Positions 52,783-62,201 of a DNA stretch of 64,000 nucleotides are shown piece after piece (position 1 is the stretch's first letter; each line of letters starts with the position of its first letter). The notes below the pieces were generated by a model that saw only the letters and a list, made by a program, of their open reading frames with translations, was not told the origin of the DNA and made no database searches. The position numbers and the translations under genes were made by a program. Source of the DNA: Lentzea albidocapillata subsp. violacea. GTDB taxonomy: Bacteria > Actinomycetota > Actinomycetes > Mycobacteriales > Pseudonocardiaceae. Location: the NCBI RefSeq assembly GCF_900100275.1, contig NZ_FNET01000004.1, forward strand, positions 1 through 64,000, given 5' to 3'.

Positions 52783-53880
52783 TCAGGGCTTGTCGGTCTT
52801 CAGCGTGTAGCTGCCCGAACCGCTGTAGGCGTGGACCTGCCAGCGGTAGTAGCCCGCGGTGCCCGCGTACTCGACGGTCTCATTGGCCGCCTCGGTGGCG
52901 CCGGACTTCACGGTTGCCCACGTCGACCCGTTCCACTTCTGCAGGTACAGGTCGTAGTCGCTGCCCGACGGACCCGTGAGGCAACCACGGTGGGTGCCCG
53001 AGGCCGCGCTGTAGTAGTAGCTGCCGTTGGGCTGGTACGCCGACGAACCGGAGCTCAGCGTGCCGGTGAAGGTCTCCCCCGAGCAGTTGCCGGGGCCGGG
53101 GCCGGGACCGGGGTCGCCGCCCAGGTCACCGGTGTGGCCCTCGATCCACGACAGGAACGCGGGAACCTTCATGTAGATCGACGGAGCGGTCGCGCACTCG
53201 GGGTTGTTGCGCCCCGCGCGGCTGGTGGCCCCGCCGAGCTCCCAGCGGTTGTTGGCCCGCACGACCAGCGGACCGCCGGAGTCGCCGTAGCAGGCGCCCG
53301 CACCCGACTCGTCACCGACGCACAGTTCGTGGGACGGCACGAAGTTCGCGGTGCAGCCGGTGACCAGGGACGTGTCCAGCTGCATGAGCTGGTTCGGCGC
53401 GCTGCCGCAGCCTCTGGTCGGACAGGTCTGGCCGTGACCCATGATCCGCACCGCCGTGCCGGTGTTCAGCGCGGTTTCGGTGATGGTGATCGGGGCCTGC
53501 GCGGACGGGCTGCCCAGCTTCAGCAGGGCGATGTCGTAGCCGCTCGGGCCACCGATCTGCTGAACGACGCTGCGGGTCTCGCCCGCGCCCAGCGTGGTCC
53601 CGCCGATGCGCACCGAGGTGACGCTGCCGATGCAGTGGTCGGCGGTGACGACCCACAGCGGCGCGATCAGCGAGCCACCGCAGCCGAACCGGCCGTTGCT
53701 CAGCAACTTGGTGTAGAACGAGTAGTTCTCCGTGGCGGGCTCTCCACCGATGATGAAGGGCTGGACGTCGTCCGCGGTCGAACTCGGGGGCGCCGCCAGG
53801 GCAGGACCGGCCAGCGCGATCAACCCGCTTGTGCAGGTCACCGCCGCGAGCACGGCAGCCGCGATCTTTCGAAGCCGCAT
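52783..53880 (-). CDS. Secreted trypsin-like serine protease with C-terminal PPC-like domain
   Basis: 365 residues from ATG 53880, GGAGAA 6 nt upstream. Signal peptide ending 'GPALAA', a propeptide, then S1 peptidase with 'FIIGGEPATE' as activation site and triad His82 ('TADHC'), Asp116 ('YDIALLKL'), Ser201 ('GDSGGPLVV'). The S1 pocket region 'ACYGDSGGP' lacks the Asp of true trypsin in the usual place. A GPGPGPG linker leads to a C-terminal pre-peptidase-type beta domain ('YYYSAASGTHRGCLTGPSGS'). It is a secreted endopeptidase. Confidence 0.9.
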   Translation of the reverse strand: MRLRKIAAAVLAAVTCTSGLIALAGPALAAPPSSTADDVQPFIIGGEPATENYSFYTKLLSNGRFGCGGSLIAPLWVVTADHCIGSVTSVRIGGTTLGAGETRSVVQQIGGPSGYDIALLKLGSPSAQAPITITETALNTGTAVRIMGHGQTCPTRGCGSAPNQLMQLDTSLVTGCTANFVPSHELCVGDESGAGACYGDSGGPLVVRANNRWELGGATSRAGRNNPECATAPSIYMKVPAFLSWIEGHTGDLGGDPGPGPGPGNCSGETFTGTLSSGSSAYQPNGSYYYSAASGTHRGCLTGPSGSDYDLYLQKWNGSTWATVKSGATEAANETVEYAGTAGYYRWQVHAYSGSGSYTLKTDKP

Positions 53881-55387
<1,507 letters not shown>

Positions 55388-55388
<1 letters not shown>

Positions 55389-55455
55389 CCGAACCTGACC
55401 GAACCTGACCGACGCGGGCGCCCGCCGGAAGACCCACTTCCCGGCGGGCGCCCGC
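55388..55455 (+). terminator. Decamer repeats and strong hairpin after the P-domain protease
   Basis: TGACCGAACC is repeated nearly three times directly after the stop, followed by a 15-bp stem GCGGGCGCCCGCCGG / CCGGCGGGCGCCCGC (55414-55428 and 55441-55455) with a 12-nt loop. It should end transcription of the protease gene. Confidence 0.8.
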
Positions 55456-55532
55456 CCTGTTCCGGTTCCCGCACAAGAGGTCCTCAGGCGCATCGCCCGG
55501 AGATGGACGATGATTCACCGCGGAGGTGCCGC

Positions 55533-55964
55533 ATGCCAGTCGACGTCCGGCCCGAAGTCCTCGTTCGCCGATCGCGCTCCGACGTCGCGGCGTTCATGTT
55601 CGACCCGGCCAACGATCTCAAGTGGACCGGCGGGATCACGTCCAGCCGGCCCGCACGGCCCGGGCCGCTCGTGGAGGGCGCGGCCGTGGAACGCACGGCC
55701 CGGTTCCTGGGACGTGAGTTCGTCTACGGCTATGTCGTGACCGCACACGATCCAGACCGGCTGGTCGAGCTGAAGGTCGACCGGCCGTTCCCGATGACGG
55801 TGCGCTACGAACTGGCGGACGCACCGGCAGGCACGCTTGTCGCGATACATGCCAGTGGTGCGCCGGGCAGGTTCTTCGGCTGGGCGACGCCTTTCATGGC
55901 GCGCCAGGTGCGCAAGAGCATCACCGCCGACCTTGAGCGGTTGCGTGCCTGTCTGGAGTCGTGA
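55533..55964 (+). CDS. SRPBCC-family (polyketide cyclase/dehydrase-like) protein
   Basis: 143 residues from ATG 55533, GGAGG 7 nt upstream; an earlier in-frame ATG has no ribosome site. The START/Bet v1-like pattern is clear: 'EVLVRRSRSDVAAFMFDPAN', 'DLKWTGGITSSR', 'GAAVERTARFLGREF', and the long C-terminal helix 'ARQVRKSITADLERLRACLE'. It likely binds a hydrophobic small molecule; no catalytic residues can be assigned. It is convergent with ccdA, 3 nt apart. Confidence 0.88.
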   Translation: MPVDVRPEVLVRRSRSDVAAFMFDPANDLKWTGGITSSRPARPGPLVEGAAVERTARFLGREFVYGYVVTAHDPDRLVELKVDRPFPMTVRYELADAPAGTLVAIHASGAPGRFFGWATPFMARQVRKSITADLERLRACLES

Positions 55965-55967
55965 GGA

Positions 55968-56819
55968 TCATGTCTCGCGGTTGTGGGCCTTGCGCCGGCG
56001 CACCAGGAGCGTGCCACCGGCGAGCAGTGCCACCAGCGCGATCAGCGGTGGCAGTGGCCCGATGGCGGTGAGCCAGGTGACCAGGGTGTTCTGCACTGTC
56101 CCGGCCGCGTCGACGACGGGGTCGGCGGGGTCCGCGCCGCCGAGGAACAGCCGAAGTTCGTAGACCCCGTAGTAGGTGACGTACAGACCGGCGAGAACCA
56201 GCAGCGCGCCACCGATCCGGGAGACGTGCGGGAGCAGGCTGCGGGCGCGGGTGATCACGGCGGTGCTGGCCAGTGCGGTGGCCAGCGCGAGAGCGGTCAC
56301 GACAAGGCCCATCCCTGCGGCGTAGGCGACGAACGCGGCAACGCCTTCTCCGATGTCGCCGCCACGTAGCGAAGTGCCCGCCACGGCAAGAAAAGGACCG
56401 ATGGTGCAGGACAGAGAAGCAATCGCGTACGCGATGCCGTAGCCGAACATCGATCCGAGTGTGTGGTTCGGTGCGCCTTTGCGCGGCTTGGGGACCAGCA
56501 GGGCGATCTCCCGGCCGGCCAGCAGCAGGGCGCCCAGCACGAGCAGGGCCACGCCGATCACGACGGTGACGAACGGCAGATAACGCTGCACCGAGGCGAA
56601 CACGGGTGCGACCACGACGCCGAACAGTCCGAACACCGTCACGAAGCCCAGCGTCATCAGTGCGCTGGAACCGACCGCGCGAGCCAGCAGCTGCGCTCGC
56701 GTGCGGTCGGCCGAGCCGGTGACGACGAGGGTGAGGTAGGCCGGCAGCATGGCGAACCCGCACGGGTTGACCGTGGCCACCATGCCGGCGACCACGGCCA
56801 CAAGCAGCGTCTCGGTCAT
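55968..56819 (-). CDS. CcdA/DsbD-like thiol-disulfide transmembrane transporter
   Basis: 283 residues with about seven membrane helices. The two redox Cys motifs of the CcdA family are present: 'VATVNPCGFAMLPAYLTLVV' and 'IASLSCTIGPFLAVAGTSLR'. It moves reducing equivalents from cytosolic thioredoxin across the membrane. Its start overlaps the stop of the TlpA-like gene (ATGA), which is its expected partner outside. Confidence 0.93.
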   Translation of the reverse strand: MTETLLVAVVAGMVATVNPCGFAMLPAYLTLVVTGSADRTRAQLLARAVGSSALMTLGFVTVFGLFGVVVAPVFASVQRYLPFVTVVIGVALLVLGALLLAGREIALLVPKPRKGAPNHTLGSMFGYGIAYAIASLSCTIGPFLAVAGTSLRGGDIGEGVAAFVAYAAGMGLVVTALALATALASTAVITRARSLLPHVSRIGGALLVLAGLYVTYYGVYELRLFLGGADPADPVVDAAGTVQNTLVTWLTAIGPLPPLIALVALLAGGTLLVRRRKAHNRET

Positions 56820-57367
56820 GCGAGCTTGGTCAGCCGGTCACGGAGGTCCTGTTCGGACAGCTGACTGGTGACGACCTCGACCTTGCCTGCCTTGTCGATG
56901 AAGGCGTAGGCGGGCTGGGCGGTCACGCCGAACCGCTTCCACACCGCGGCGTCCGTGTCCGCGATGTGCTGGAAGGACTTGAGGTCGTACCTGTCCACGA
57001 AGCCCTGCATGGCGGGCACCTGGTCCAGCGCGGCCACGCCGACGAACGTCACGGAGGAGCCGAGTTCCTTGGCCGCCTTGGACATTCCGGGGGCCTCGCG
57101 CTGGCACTTGGGGCACCACGGTGCCCAGAACCACAGCACCACCGGCTTGCCTGCCAGGCTCTCGCCGGAGATCTCGGCACCGTCCACGGTCTTGGCGGTG
57201 AACCGCAGCTGCTCGGGCGCATCGGCGACCGGTCCGCTCGACGCGGTGGCCGGAGACGACGCGGAAGTGGACGTGGGCGCCGTGGTCGGGGCGGAGCCGG
57301 GTTGCGCACCACACCCCACCAGGAACGTCAGGGCGAACGCGGCGACGACCGCGCGCATGGAGAACAT
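56816..57367 (-). CDS. TlpA-like thioredoxin lipoprotein
   Basis: 183 residues from ATG 57367 (GGAAGG upstream). Lipobox LVGC ('ALTFLVGCGAQ'), Ser/Thr-rich linker, then a thioredoxin fold with active site WCPKC in 'VVLWFWAPWCPKCQREAPGM' and cis-Pro segment 'GVTAQPAYAFIDKAG'. It is an extracytoplasmic thiol-disulfide oxidoreductase kept reduced by the coupled CcdA-like protein. The two genes form an operon. Confidence 0.94.
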   Translation of the reverse strand: MFSMRAVVAAFALTFLVGCGAQPGSAPTTAPTSTSASSPATASSGPVADAPEQLRFTAKTVDGAEISGESLAGKPVVLWFWAPWCPKCQREAPGMSKAAKELGSSVTFVGVAALDQVPAMQGFVDRYDLKSFQHIADTDAAVWKRFGVTAQPAYAFIDKAGKVEVVTSQLSEQDLRDRLTKLA

Positions 57368-57479
57368 TCCGTAACCTTCCGTCGGCTGCTGCTGGTTGAG
57401 ATACTGCCCCGCCGCGCCGGGCGAAAGATGTTACGAAGTGCTGACGGTGGGAGTCTCGCAGCGGAGCGACCGAGCCACC

Positions 57480-57619
57480 TCGAAGCGATCGGGACCTACA
57501 CCGGGGCCGTGCACGACCGGTTCTCCATGTCCGTCGCACCCGCCATCGCCCACGCGGTCTTCCACGCCACCGGACGCCGCGTCCGCGACTTCCCCATCAC
57601 CGCCGAAGCACTGCTCTGA
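57480..57619 (+). pseudogene. 3' remnant of a xanthine dehydrogenase-type molybdenum subunit gene
   Basis: The plus frame ending at TGA 57619 reads 'VAPAIAHAVFHATGRRVRDF' and 'PITAEALL', the standard last residues of YagR/XdhB-type molybdopterin-binding subunits. Only about 40 codons are present and nothing upstream belongs to the family. It is a deletion remnant between the TlpA gene and the histidine kinase gene. Confidence 0.65.
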
Positions 57620-57639
57620 CCACAGCCGGCGCGGCCCGG

Positions 57640-58779
57640 TTGACCACGGCGTTCACGGTCCAGCACAGTGAGCGCGTGCAGAGGACGCTGAGCATTCTGA
57701 CGGTCGTCGCGTGCGCGACGCTGCCGCTGGGCTCGTCGATGTTCGAGCAGCGGCTCGTGCCGACGATGCTGCTCGGACTGGCCTTCGCCGTGCTCGCCAT
57801 CGCCGGGTTCCGGTTCGTCGAGGGCCGCGACAGAGCGTTCGCCGTGGTGTACGCCGGAATCCAGCTGGCGCTTGGTTTCGCGCTGTTCTGGGTGTCCGGC
57901 GCGGCGGTCGGGTCGGTCCTGCTGCTGGTGGTCCTGGTCGCGCAGAGCGTGCTGCTGCTGCCACTGCCCGCCGCCGTCGTGGTGGCCGCGGTGATTCCGT
58001 TGGTGCACCTGGGAATGGACTGGGTCGCCGGACTGCGTGAAGGTCTCGGCACCCTGGCTGTCACGATCTTCACCGTCGTGGTGACCGAACTGTTCGTGCG
58101 GGAGCAGCGCGCCAGGGCCGCACTGGCAGCGGTCAACGAACTGCTCCGCGGGTACGCGGCCCAGGCCGAGCAGCTCGCCGTCACTCAGGAACGCAACCGG
58201 GTCGCCCGCGACTTCCACGACGGGCTGGGACACCACCTGACCGTCGTGCAGATGCTCCTGCAGGCCGCGCGTGCCCAGATCCACACCGCCGGCGTCGAGC
58301 GGCTGGACGGGATGCTCGCCAAGGCGCAGGACCAGTCGAAACAAGCGCTGGCGGAAGTCCGCCGCTCGGTCGCGACGCTGCGCGAACCCCGGCCGGCTCC
58401 GCTGGTGGACGCCCTGCGGACGTTGGCCGGCGAGGTGTCCGACGCGGGTGTGCCGACCGAACTGAAGGTGCGCGGCGCGGCTCGCCCGGTCCGCGCCGAG
58501 GTCGAGGAGTCGCTGTTCCGGGCGGCGCAGGAAGGACTGACCAACGTCCGCAAGCACGCGGACGCGACTGCCGTCACCGTCGCCCTGGACTTCGGTCACG
58601 TCGACCTGGTCCGGTTGGAGGTGCGCGACGACGGCCGAGGGCTGCTGGAGAAACCGTTGCCGGACAGCGGGTTCGGCCTGGTCGGCCTGCGGGAGCGGAT
58701 CGCGGGTCTCGGTGGGCGGGTGTCGGTCGACTCGGCGGCCGGGCAGGGCGTGACGCTGACCGTGGAGGTGCCGGGGTGA
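57640..58779 (+). CDS. NarL-type sensor histidine kinase
   Basis: 379 residues from TTG 57640; GTG 57676 is an alternative start and neither has a good ribosome site. About five membrane helices form the sensor (residues about 18-150) with little extracellular loop. HisKA_3 dimerisation has His193 in 'RNRVARDFHDGLGHHLTVVQ', and the ATPase shows 'EESLFRAAQEGLTNVRKHA', 'RLEVRDDGRGL' and 'SGFGLVGLRERIAGLGG'. It phosphorylates the coupled regulator at 58776-59432 (GTGA overlap). It may sense the membrane itself. Confidence 0.92.
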   Translation: MTTAFTVQHSERVQRTLSILTVVACATLPLGSSMFEQRLVPTMLLGLAFAVLAIAGFRFVEGRDRAFAVVYAGIQLALGFALFWVSGAAVGSVLLLVVLVAQSVLLLPLPAAVVVAAVIPLVHLGMDWVAGLREGLGTLAVTIFTVVVTELFVREQRARAALAAVNELLRGYAAQAEQLAVTQERNRVARDFHDGLGHHLTVVQMLLQAARAQIHTAGVERLDGMLAKAQDQSKQALAEVRRSVATLREPRPAPLVDALRTLAGEVSDAGVPTELKVRGAARPVRAEVEESLFRAAQEGLTNVRKHADATAVTVALDFGHVDLVRLEVRDDGRGLLEKPLPDSGFGLVGLRERIAGLGGRVSVDSAAGQGVTLTVEVPG

Positions 58780-59432
58780 CTCCGCCGGACTCCGCCGTGC
58801 GGATCCTGATCGTCGACGACCAGGCCCTGTTCCGGGAGGCTTTGGCCGCGCTGCTGGAGGTTCAGCCCGAGATCGAGGTGGTCGGTGAAGCCGGCGACGG
58901 CGAGCAGGCCGTCCGACTGGCCGCCGAGCTTCGTCCCGACGTGGTCCTGATGGACCTGCGGATGCCGGTGCTGGACGGCATCGCGGCGACCGCCAGGTTG
59001 CGCGCCGAGCAGCCGGAGGTGCGGGTGCTCGCGTTGACCACGTTCGATGATGACGCGGACGTGTTCGCGGCGCTTCGCGCCGGTGCGGTCGGTTACCTGC
59101 TCAAGGACGTGTCCTCGACCCGGCTGGTGGAGGCACTGGTCGCGGCCCGGCGTGGCGAGTCGGCGTTGCAGCCGTCGGTCGCGGCCAAGCTCGTGGCCAG
59201 GGTGGCCCGGTGGCCGCACGAGGAGGCCCCGCCGCCGGCCGTGCCGTTGTCGGAACGCGAACTCGACGTCGTCCGGCTGCTCTCCGCGGGACACAGCAAC
59301 CGCGAGATCGCCGGGAAGCTGTTCCTGGCCGAGGGCACGGTGAAGAACCTCGTCACCAGCGTGCTGTCCAAGCTCCAGGTGCGCGACCGCACCCAGGCGG
59401 CGCTGCGGGCCAGGGAACTCCGCCTGTACTGA
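58776..59432 (+). CDS. NarL/FixJ-family response regulator
   Basis: 218 residues, GTG overlapping the kinase stop. Receiver with 'RILIVDDQALFREAL', phospho-acceptor Asp60 in 'PDVVLMDLRMPVLDG', Lys in 'GYLLKDVSS'. LuxR helix-turn-helix 'LSERELDVVRLLSAGHSNRE', 'AEGTVKNLVTSVLSKLQVRD'. It is a complete, conventional output protein. The membrane protein gene 100 nt downstream may be a target. Confidence 0.95.
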   Translation: MTPPDSAVRILIVDDQALFREALAALLEVQPEIEVVGEAGDGEQAVRLAAELRPDVVLMDLRMPVLDGIAATARLRAEQPEVRVLALTTFDDDADVFAALRAGAVGYLLKDVSSTRLVEALVAARRGESALQPSVAAKLVARVARWPHEEAPPPAVPLSERELDVVRLLSAGHSNREIAGKLFLAEGTVKNLVTSVLSKLQVRDRTQAALRARELRLY

Positions 59433-59532
59433 CCGCGGGAGTCATGACCCCGGACATGACCTTCGGCACCTGACGGCGCTCTCCGCAGGACAGAGGATCA
59501 GGCCCCCAACACCTCGTCCAGAAGGAGCGCTC

Positions 59533-59937
59533 ATGAGTGCGGAGCCGACCACCGGATCGCCACGACGGGCACGTCCGGTGCTGCGCTTCACTCTGCACTT
59601 CCTGGAGATGGTCGTCGCCATGCTGGTGGGAATGGTCGTGCTCGGGCCGGTCTGGTCGTTCGCCTGGCCGGGCCTGTCCGATGTCATGACCGCGCAGGTA
59701 CTGGTGATGGCCACCAACATGTCGCTGGGAATGGCGCTGTGGATGAGGATCCGCCGCCACGGCTGGGCGAGCATCATCGAGATGTCCGCCGCGATGTACG
59801 TGCCGTTCCTGGTCCTGTTGCCGTTCTACTGGGCCGGCGTGCTGCCGGGGATGACGCTGATGGGCGCCGGGCACGTGCTGATGCTCCCGGCCATGCTGAT
59901 CGCGATGCTGCGCCGGCGCCAGGAGTACAGCTGCTGA
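59533..59937 (+). CDS. Small integral membrane protein
   Basis: 134 residues, AGAAGGAGC before ATG 59533. Four hydrophobic helices ('MVVAMLVGMVVLGPVWSFAW', 'VLVMATNMSLGMALWMRI', 'SAAMYVPFLVLLPFYWAGVL', 'LMGAGHVLMLPAMLIAMLRR'), Met-rich. It resembles unnamed actinobacterial membrane proteins; no function is known. Downstream of the two-component system on the same strand, it may be regulated by it. Confidence 0.8.
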   Translation: MSAEPTTGSPRRARPVLRFTLHFLEMVVAMLVGMVVLGPVWSFAWPGLSDVMTAQVLVMATNMSLGMALWMRIRRHGWASIIEMSAAMYVPFLVLLPFYWAGVLPGMTLMGAGHVLMLPAMLIAMLRRRQEYSC

Positions 59938-59958
59938 CCAGCCCTCGACTGCGCCTGC

Positions 59959-60567
59959 TCAGTCCGCCTGGGGCTGAGCGCGCCGGGCGTAGGCGCGGGC
60001 GGCTCGTGCACGGTCGCCGCAGCGGATGGAACACCACTGGCGGCGGCCGTGGCGGAGCAGATAACGGTTGCAGGGGCTGGACTGGCAGGCGGTGAGCCGT
60101 TCCGCGTCGGGGCCCGTGAGCAGGTCGGCCGCGTTGGCGGCGAGGGTCGCGAGCGCGTGGTCGACGATCTCGGTCGTGGGGTGGGGGGTCGCCCGGTAGG
60201 GGCCGGCCTTTTCGTCCCAGTGCAGCAGCGGCGCCGTGGGGACCCTGGTCAGCGCGTCGTTGACCGCGGACAGGGCGGAGGGAAGGGCGGGCAGCCCGCC
60301 GACGCGGGCGTCGAACAGGGCCCTGATCTGTTCTCTCAGCGAACGAAGCTGCGTGGCGCACATGTCCCGCATGCCGATGTCGACCGGTGCGAGGCCGTGT
60401 TCGGTCAGCCACTGGTTCGTCTGCGCGGGAGTGTCGAGGAGATCCAGAACGCGTCTGCCCGGCAGCGCGATGGCGCTGTTGGCCAGCGCTAGCGACGAGT
60501 ACTGCTCCTCGCCCGGCACGGGCGGCCAGGCCGCCTCTGTCGTCACGCTCTCGTCCACGGACCTCAT
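59959..60567 (-). CDS. CGNR zinc-finger (ABATE-domain) regulator
   Basis: 202 residues. The N-terminal ABATE ligand-binding domain (about 20-140, 'RVLDLLDTPAQTNQWLTEHG') is followed by the CGNR zinc finger: 'RLTACQSSPCNRYLLRHGRR' and 'QWCSIRCGDRARAARAYARR', with four Cys as zinc ligands. The Cys-Asn-Arg of the name motif appears as PCNRYLL. It is a stress or ligand-responsive transcription factor and is divergent from the MBL-fold gene; repeated CCGTGAG sites lie between. Confidence 0.92.
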   Translation of the reverse strand: MRSVDESVTTEAAWPPVPGEEQYSSLALANSAIALPGRRVLDLLDTPAQTNQWLTEHGLAPVDIGMRDMCATQLRSLREQIRALFDARVGGLPALPSALSAVNDALTRVPTAPLLHWDEKAGPYRATPHPTTEIVDHALATLAANAADLLTGPDAERLTACQSSPCNRYLLRHGRRQWCSIRCGDRARAARAYARRAQPQAD

Positions 60568-60585
60568 GGTACGGGTTGCTTCAGT

Positions 60586-60638
60586 CCGTGAGAATCACTA
60601 CCGTGACCCTCACGGATATCGCACACCCAAACCGTGAG
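60586..60638. promoter_or_regulatory. Three CCGTGA sites between CGNR regulator and MBL hydrolase
   Basis: CCGTGAG at 60586-60592, the perfect palindrome CCGTGA-CCC-TCACGG at 60601-60615, and CCGTGAG again at 60632-60638. All lie in the 82-nt divergent region or just at the MBL start. They are probably the operator of the CGNR regulator, controlling its own gene and the hydrolase. Confidence 0.65.
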
Positions 60639-60649
60639 GAACCTTTCCC

Positions 60650-61420
60650 GTGACTTCTGCTCCCGCGTTCCCCGTCCGCGTCTTCGGCGGCCCGACCGCC
60701 CTCTTCGAGTACGGCGGCCTGCGGTTCCTGACCGATCCGACCTTCGACGGACCGGGCGACTACCCGGCAGGCGGGGGCGCGGTCCTGACCAAGACCGGGC
60801 ACTCCCAGGTCGCGCCCACCGACCTGGGCCGTGTCGACGTGGTGCTGCTTTCCCACGACGAGCACGCCGACAACCTCGACAACGCCGGCCGGGCCCTGCT
60901 CGCCGACGTCCCGCTCACGCTCACCACTCCCGGTGCCGAGCAGCGCCTCGGGGACAGGACCAAGGGGCTGGCCGACTGGGAGTCCGTCCAGCTGGAGCGT
61001 CCCGGCGGCGGCACGGTCACCGTGACCGGTGTGCCCGCCATCCACGGTCCCGGCAGCCACGAGGACATCGAGCCGTTCACGGGCCAGGTCGTCGGTTTCG
61101 TCCTGACCGGAGAAGGCCTGCCGACCGTCTACGTCAGCGGCGACAACGCCTCGCTCGACGCCGTCGAGCGGATCGCCGGGCGATTCGGCCCGATCGACAC
61201 CGCCGTGCTTTTCGCTGGTGCGCCGCGCTTCGCCGGTCTCTTCGACGGCCGGCCGCTCGTCCTGGACAGTGCCCAGGCCGCCGAGGCGACCAAGATCCTG
61301 CGCGCTCGCCGGGTGGTTCCGGTCCACTACGAGGGCTGGGCCCACTTCACCGAGGGCCGCGACGACCTCGAAGCCGCCTTCGCCGCCGCGGGGCTGTCCG
61401 ACCGTCTACAGTGGAACTGA
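60650..61420 (+). CDS. MBL-fold metal-dependent hydrolase (UlaG-like)
   Basis: 256 residues, GTG 60650 (the CCGTGAGGAACC site doubles as leader). Beta-lactamase fold with a weakened metal motif 'VVLLSHDEHADNLDNAG', i.e. H-D-E-H-x-D as in UlaG/YcbL-like hydrolases, then 'VTGVPAIHGPG', 'PTVYVSGDNAS' and 'VVPVHYEGWAHFTEG' supplying further His/Asp ligands. The substrate is unknown. It is probably repressed by the adjacent CGNR protein. Confidence 0.9.
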   Translation: MTSAPAFPVRVFGGPTALFEYGGLRFLTDPTFDGPGDYPAGGGAVLTKTGHSQVAPTDLGRVDVVLLSHDEHADNLDNAGRALLADVPLTLTTPGAEQRLGDRTKGLADWESVQLERPGGGTVTVTGVPAIHGPGSHEDIEPFTGQVVGFVLTGEGLPTVYVSGDNASLDAVERIAGRFGPIDTAVLFAGAPRFAGLFDGRPLVLDSAQAAEATKILRARRVVPVHYEGWAHFTEGRDDLEAAFAAAGLSDRLQWN

Positions 61421-61789
61421 GCTGACGCCCTACGGGACGGGGGCGTCCCAGAAGGCGTCCTTCGGCGAACCGGCACTCTGGCTTCCGGTCATGCTGCGCT
61501 GATCGGGATACCGATTCTCACGTGACCGGAAGACATCAGGGAACTACGGCGGCCTCCATCCGACCAGTTGGACGGACACAGGTCGCAATCGGACGATGAA
61601 CCAGAGGCAACTCGTATGTCGTGCTCGCGGTGGCTGTCATCGGCGGCATCCTCCTGTTCCAGCGCGGCAGCGAGAACAGCGGACAGACACTGGTGCCAGC
61701 AGGCGCCCGCACTCTGTCCACTTCGGACACAGCCAGGGTCACGTGCTCGCCTGCCGTGGCGGCTTCGGTCCACTTCGGACAGCGAAGCC
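61421..61789. other. Gene-poor stretch with repeated palindromic sites
   Basis: 369 nt after the MBL gene. No intact gene. A plus-strand frame at about 61605-61690 encodes a short hydrophobic segment ('VVLAVAVIGGILLFQRGSEN') that would fit a small membrane protein starting at ATG 61596 (MNQRQLV) if one base were shifted, but this is weak. Two TGTCC/GGTCC-ACTTC-GGACA sites lie near its right end. Confidence 0.35.
61715..61781. repeat. Two copies of (T/G)GTCCACTTCGGACA
   Basis: TGTCCACTTCGGACA at 61715-61729 and GGTCCACTTCGGACA at 61767-61781. The first has perfect TGTCC/GGACA arms around ACTTC. They are spaced 52 bp (five helical turns). They look like paired operator sites although the gene they served may have been lost. 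Confidence 0.5.
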
Positions 61790-62067
61790 CTCGCGGGCGA
61801 CCACCCGCGCGGCGCCTCCATCCGCAGCCCTCTCGACGCGGTGACCGTGGTCGGCTTGGTGATCGACACCAGTGTCGTCTGGATGGCGCCGCCCATGGTG
61901 GCGGCGATGGACAGCACGTCGAAAGGCGCGATGGAGTCCAGCTCCTCCACACCCTCGTAGAGCAGGATCTGCACCCGCAACGGCGCCGCCGCCGAGACGG
62001 CAGGCACGCCCGCCGCCGTCAACCCGGCCGACAACGCGGACGCACGCAGGAAAGTACGGCGTTCCAA
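61790..62067 (-). pseudogene. Truncated exported DJ-1/PfpI-family protein gene
   Basis: TTG 62067 with GGAGG 6 nt upstream starts a Tat/Sec-like signal ('LERRTFLRASALSAGLTAAG', 'VPAVSAA') and the first part of a DJ-1/PfpI domain: 'LRVQILLYEGVEELDSIAPF', 'DVLSIAATMGGAIQTTLVSI', 'VTASRGLRMEAPRGWSP'. Family similarity stops there, before the nucleophile elbow Cys; the frame runs on through unrelated sequence to 61489. About two thirds of the gene is deleted. Confidence 0.65.
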
Positions 62068-62080
62068 GGTATACCTCCAA

Positions 62081-62096
62081 ATGAGAGCCCTCTCAT
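62081..62096. promoter_or_regulatory. Palindrome ATGAGAG-CC-CTCTCAT before the DJ-1 remnant
   Basis: A perfect inverted repeat with 7-bp arms, 14 nt upstream of the TTG start of the truncated DJ-1 gene. Size and position suit a TetR or MarR operator overlapping its leader or promoter. Confidence 0.5.
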
Positions 62097-62201
62097 GAGT
62101 GAGTCGGCTCGAACTCACCGGTAGTTCCCGGAGGAGTTGCGGAGGTTTTCAGCGCGGAACCGCAGGCGTGTACAACCAGGACTGAAGGTCCCCGAACGGT
62201 G

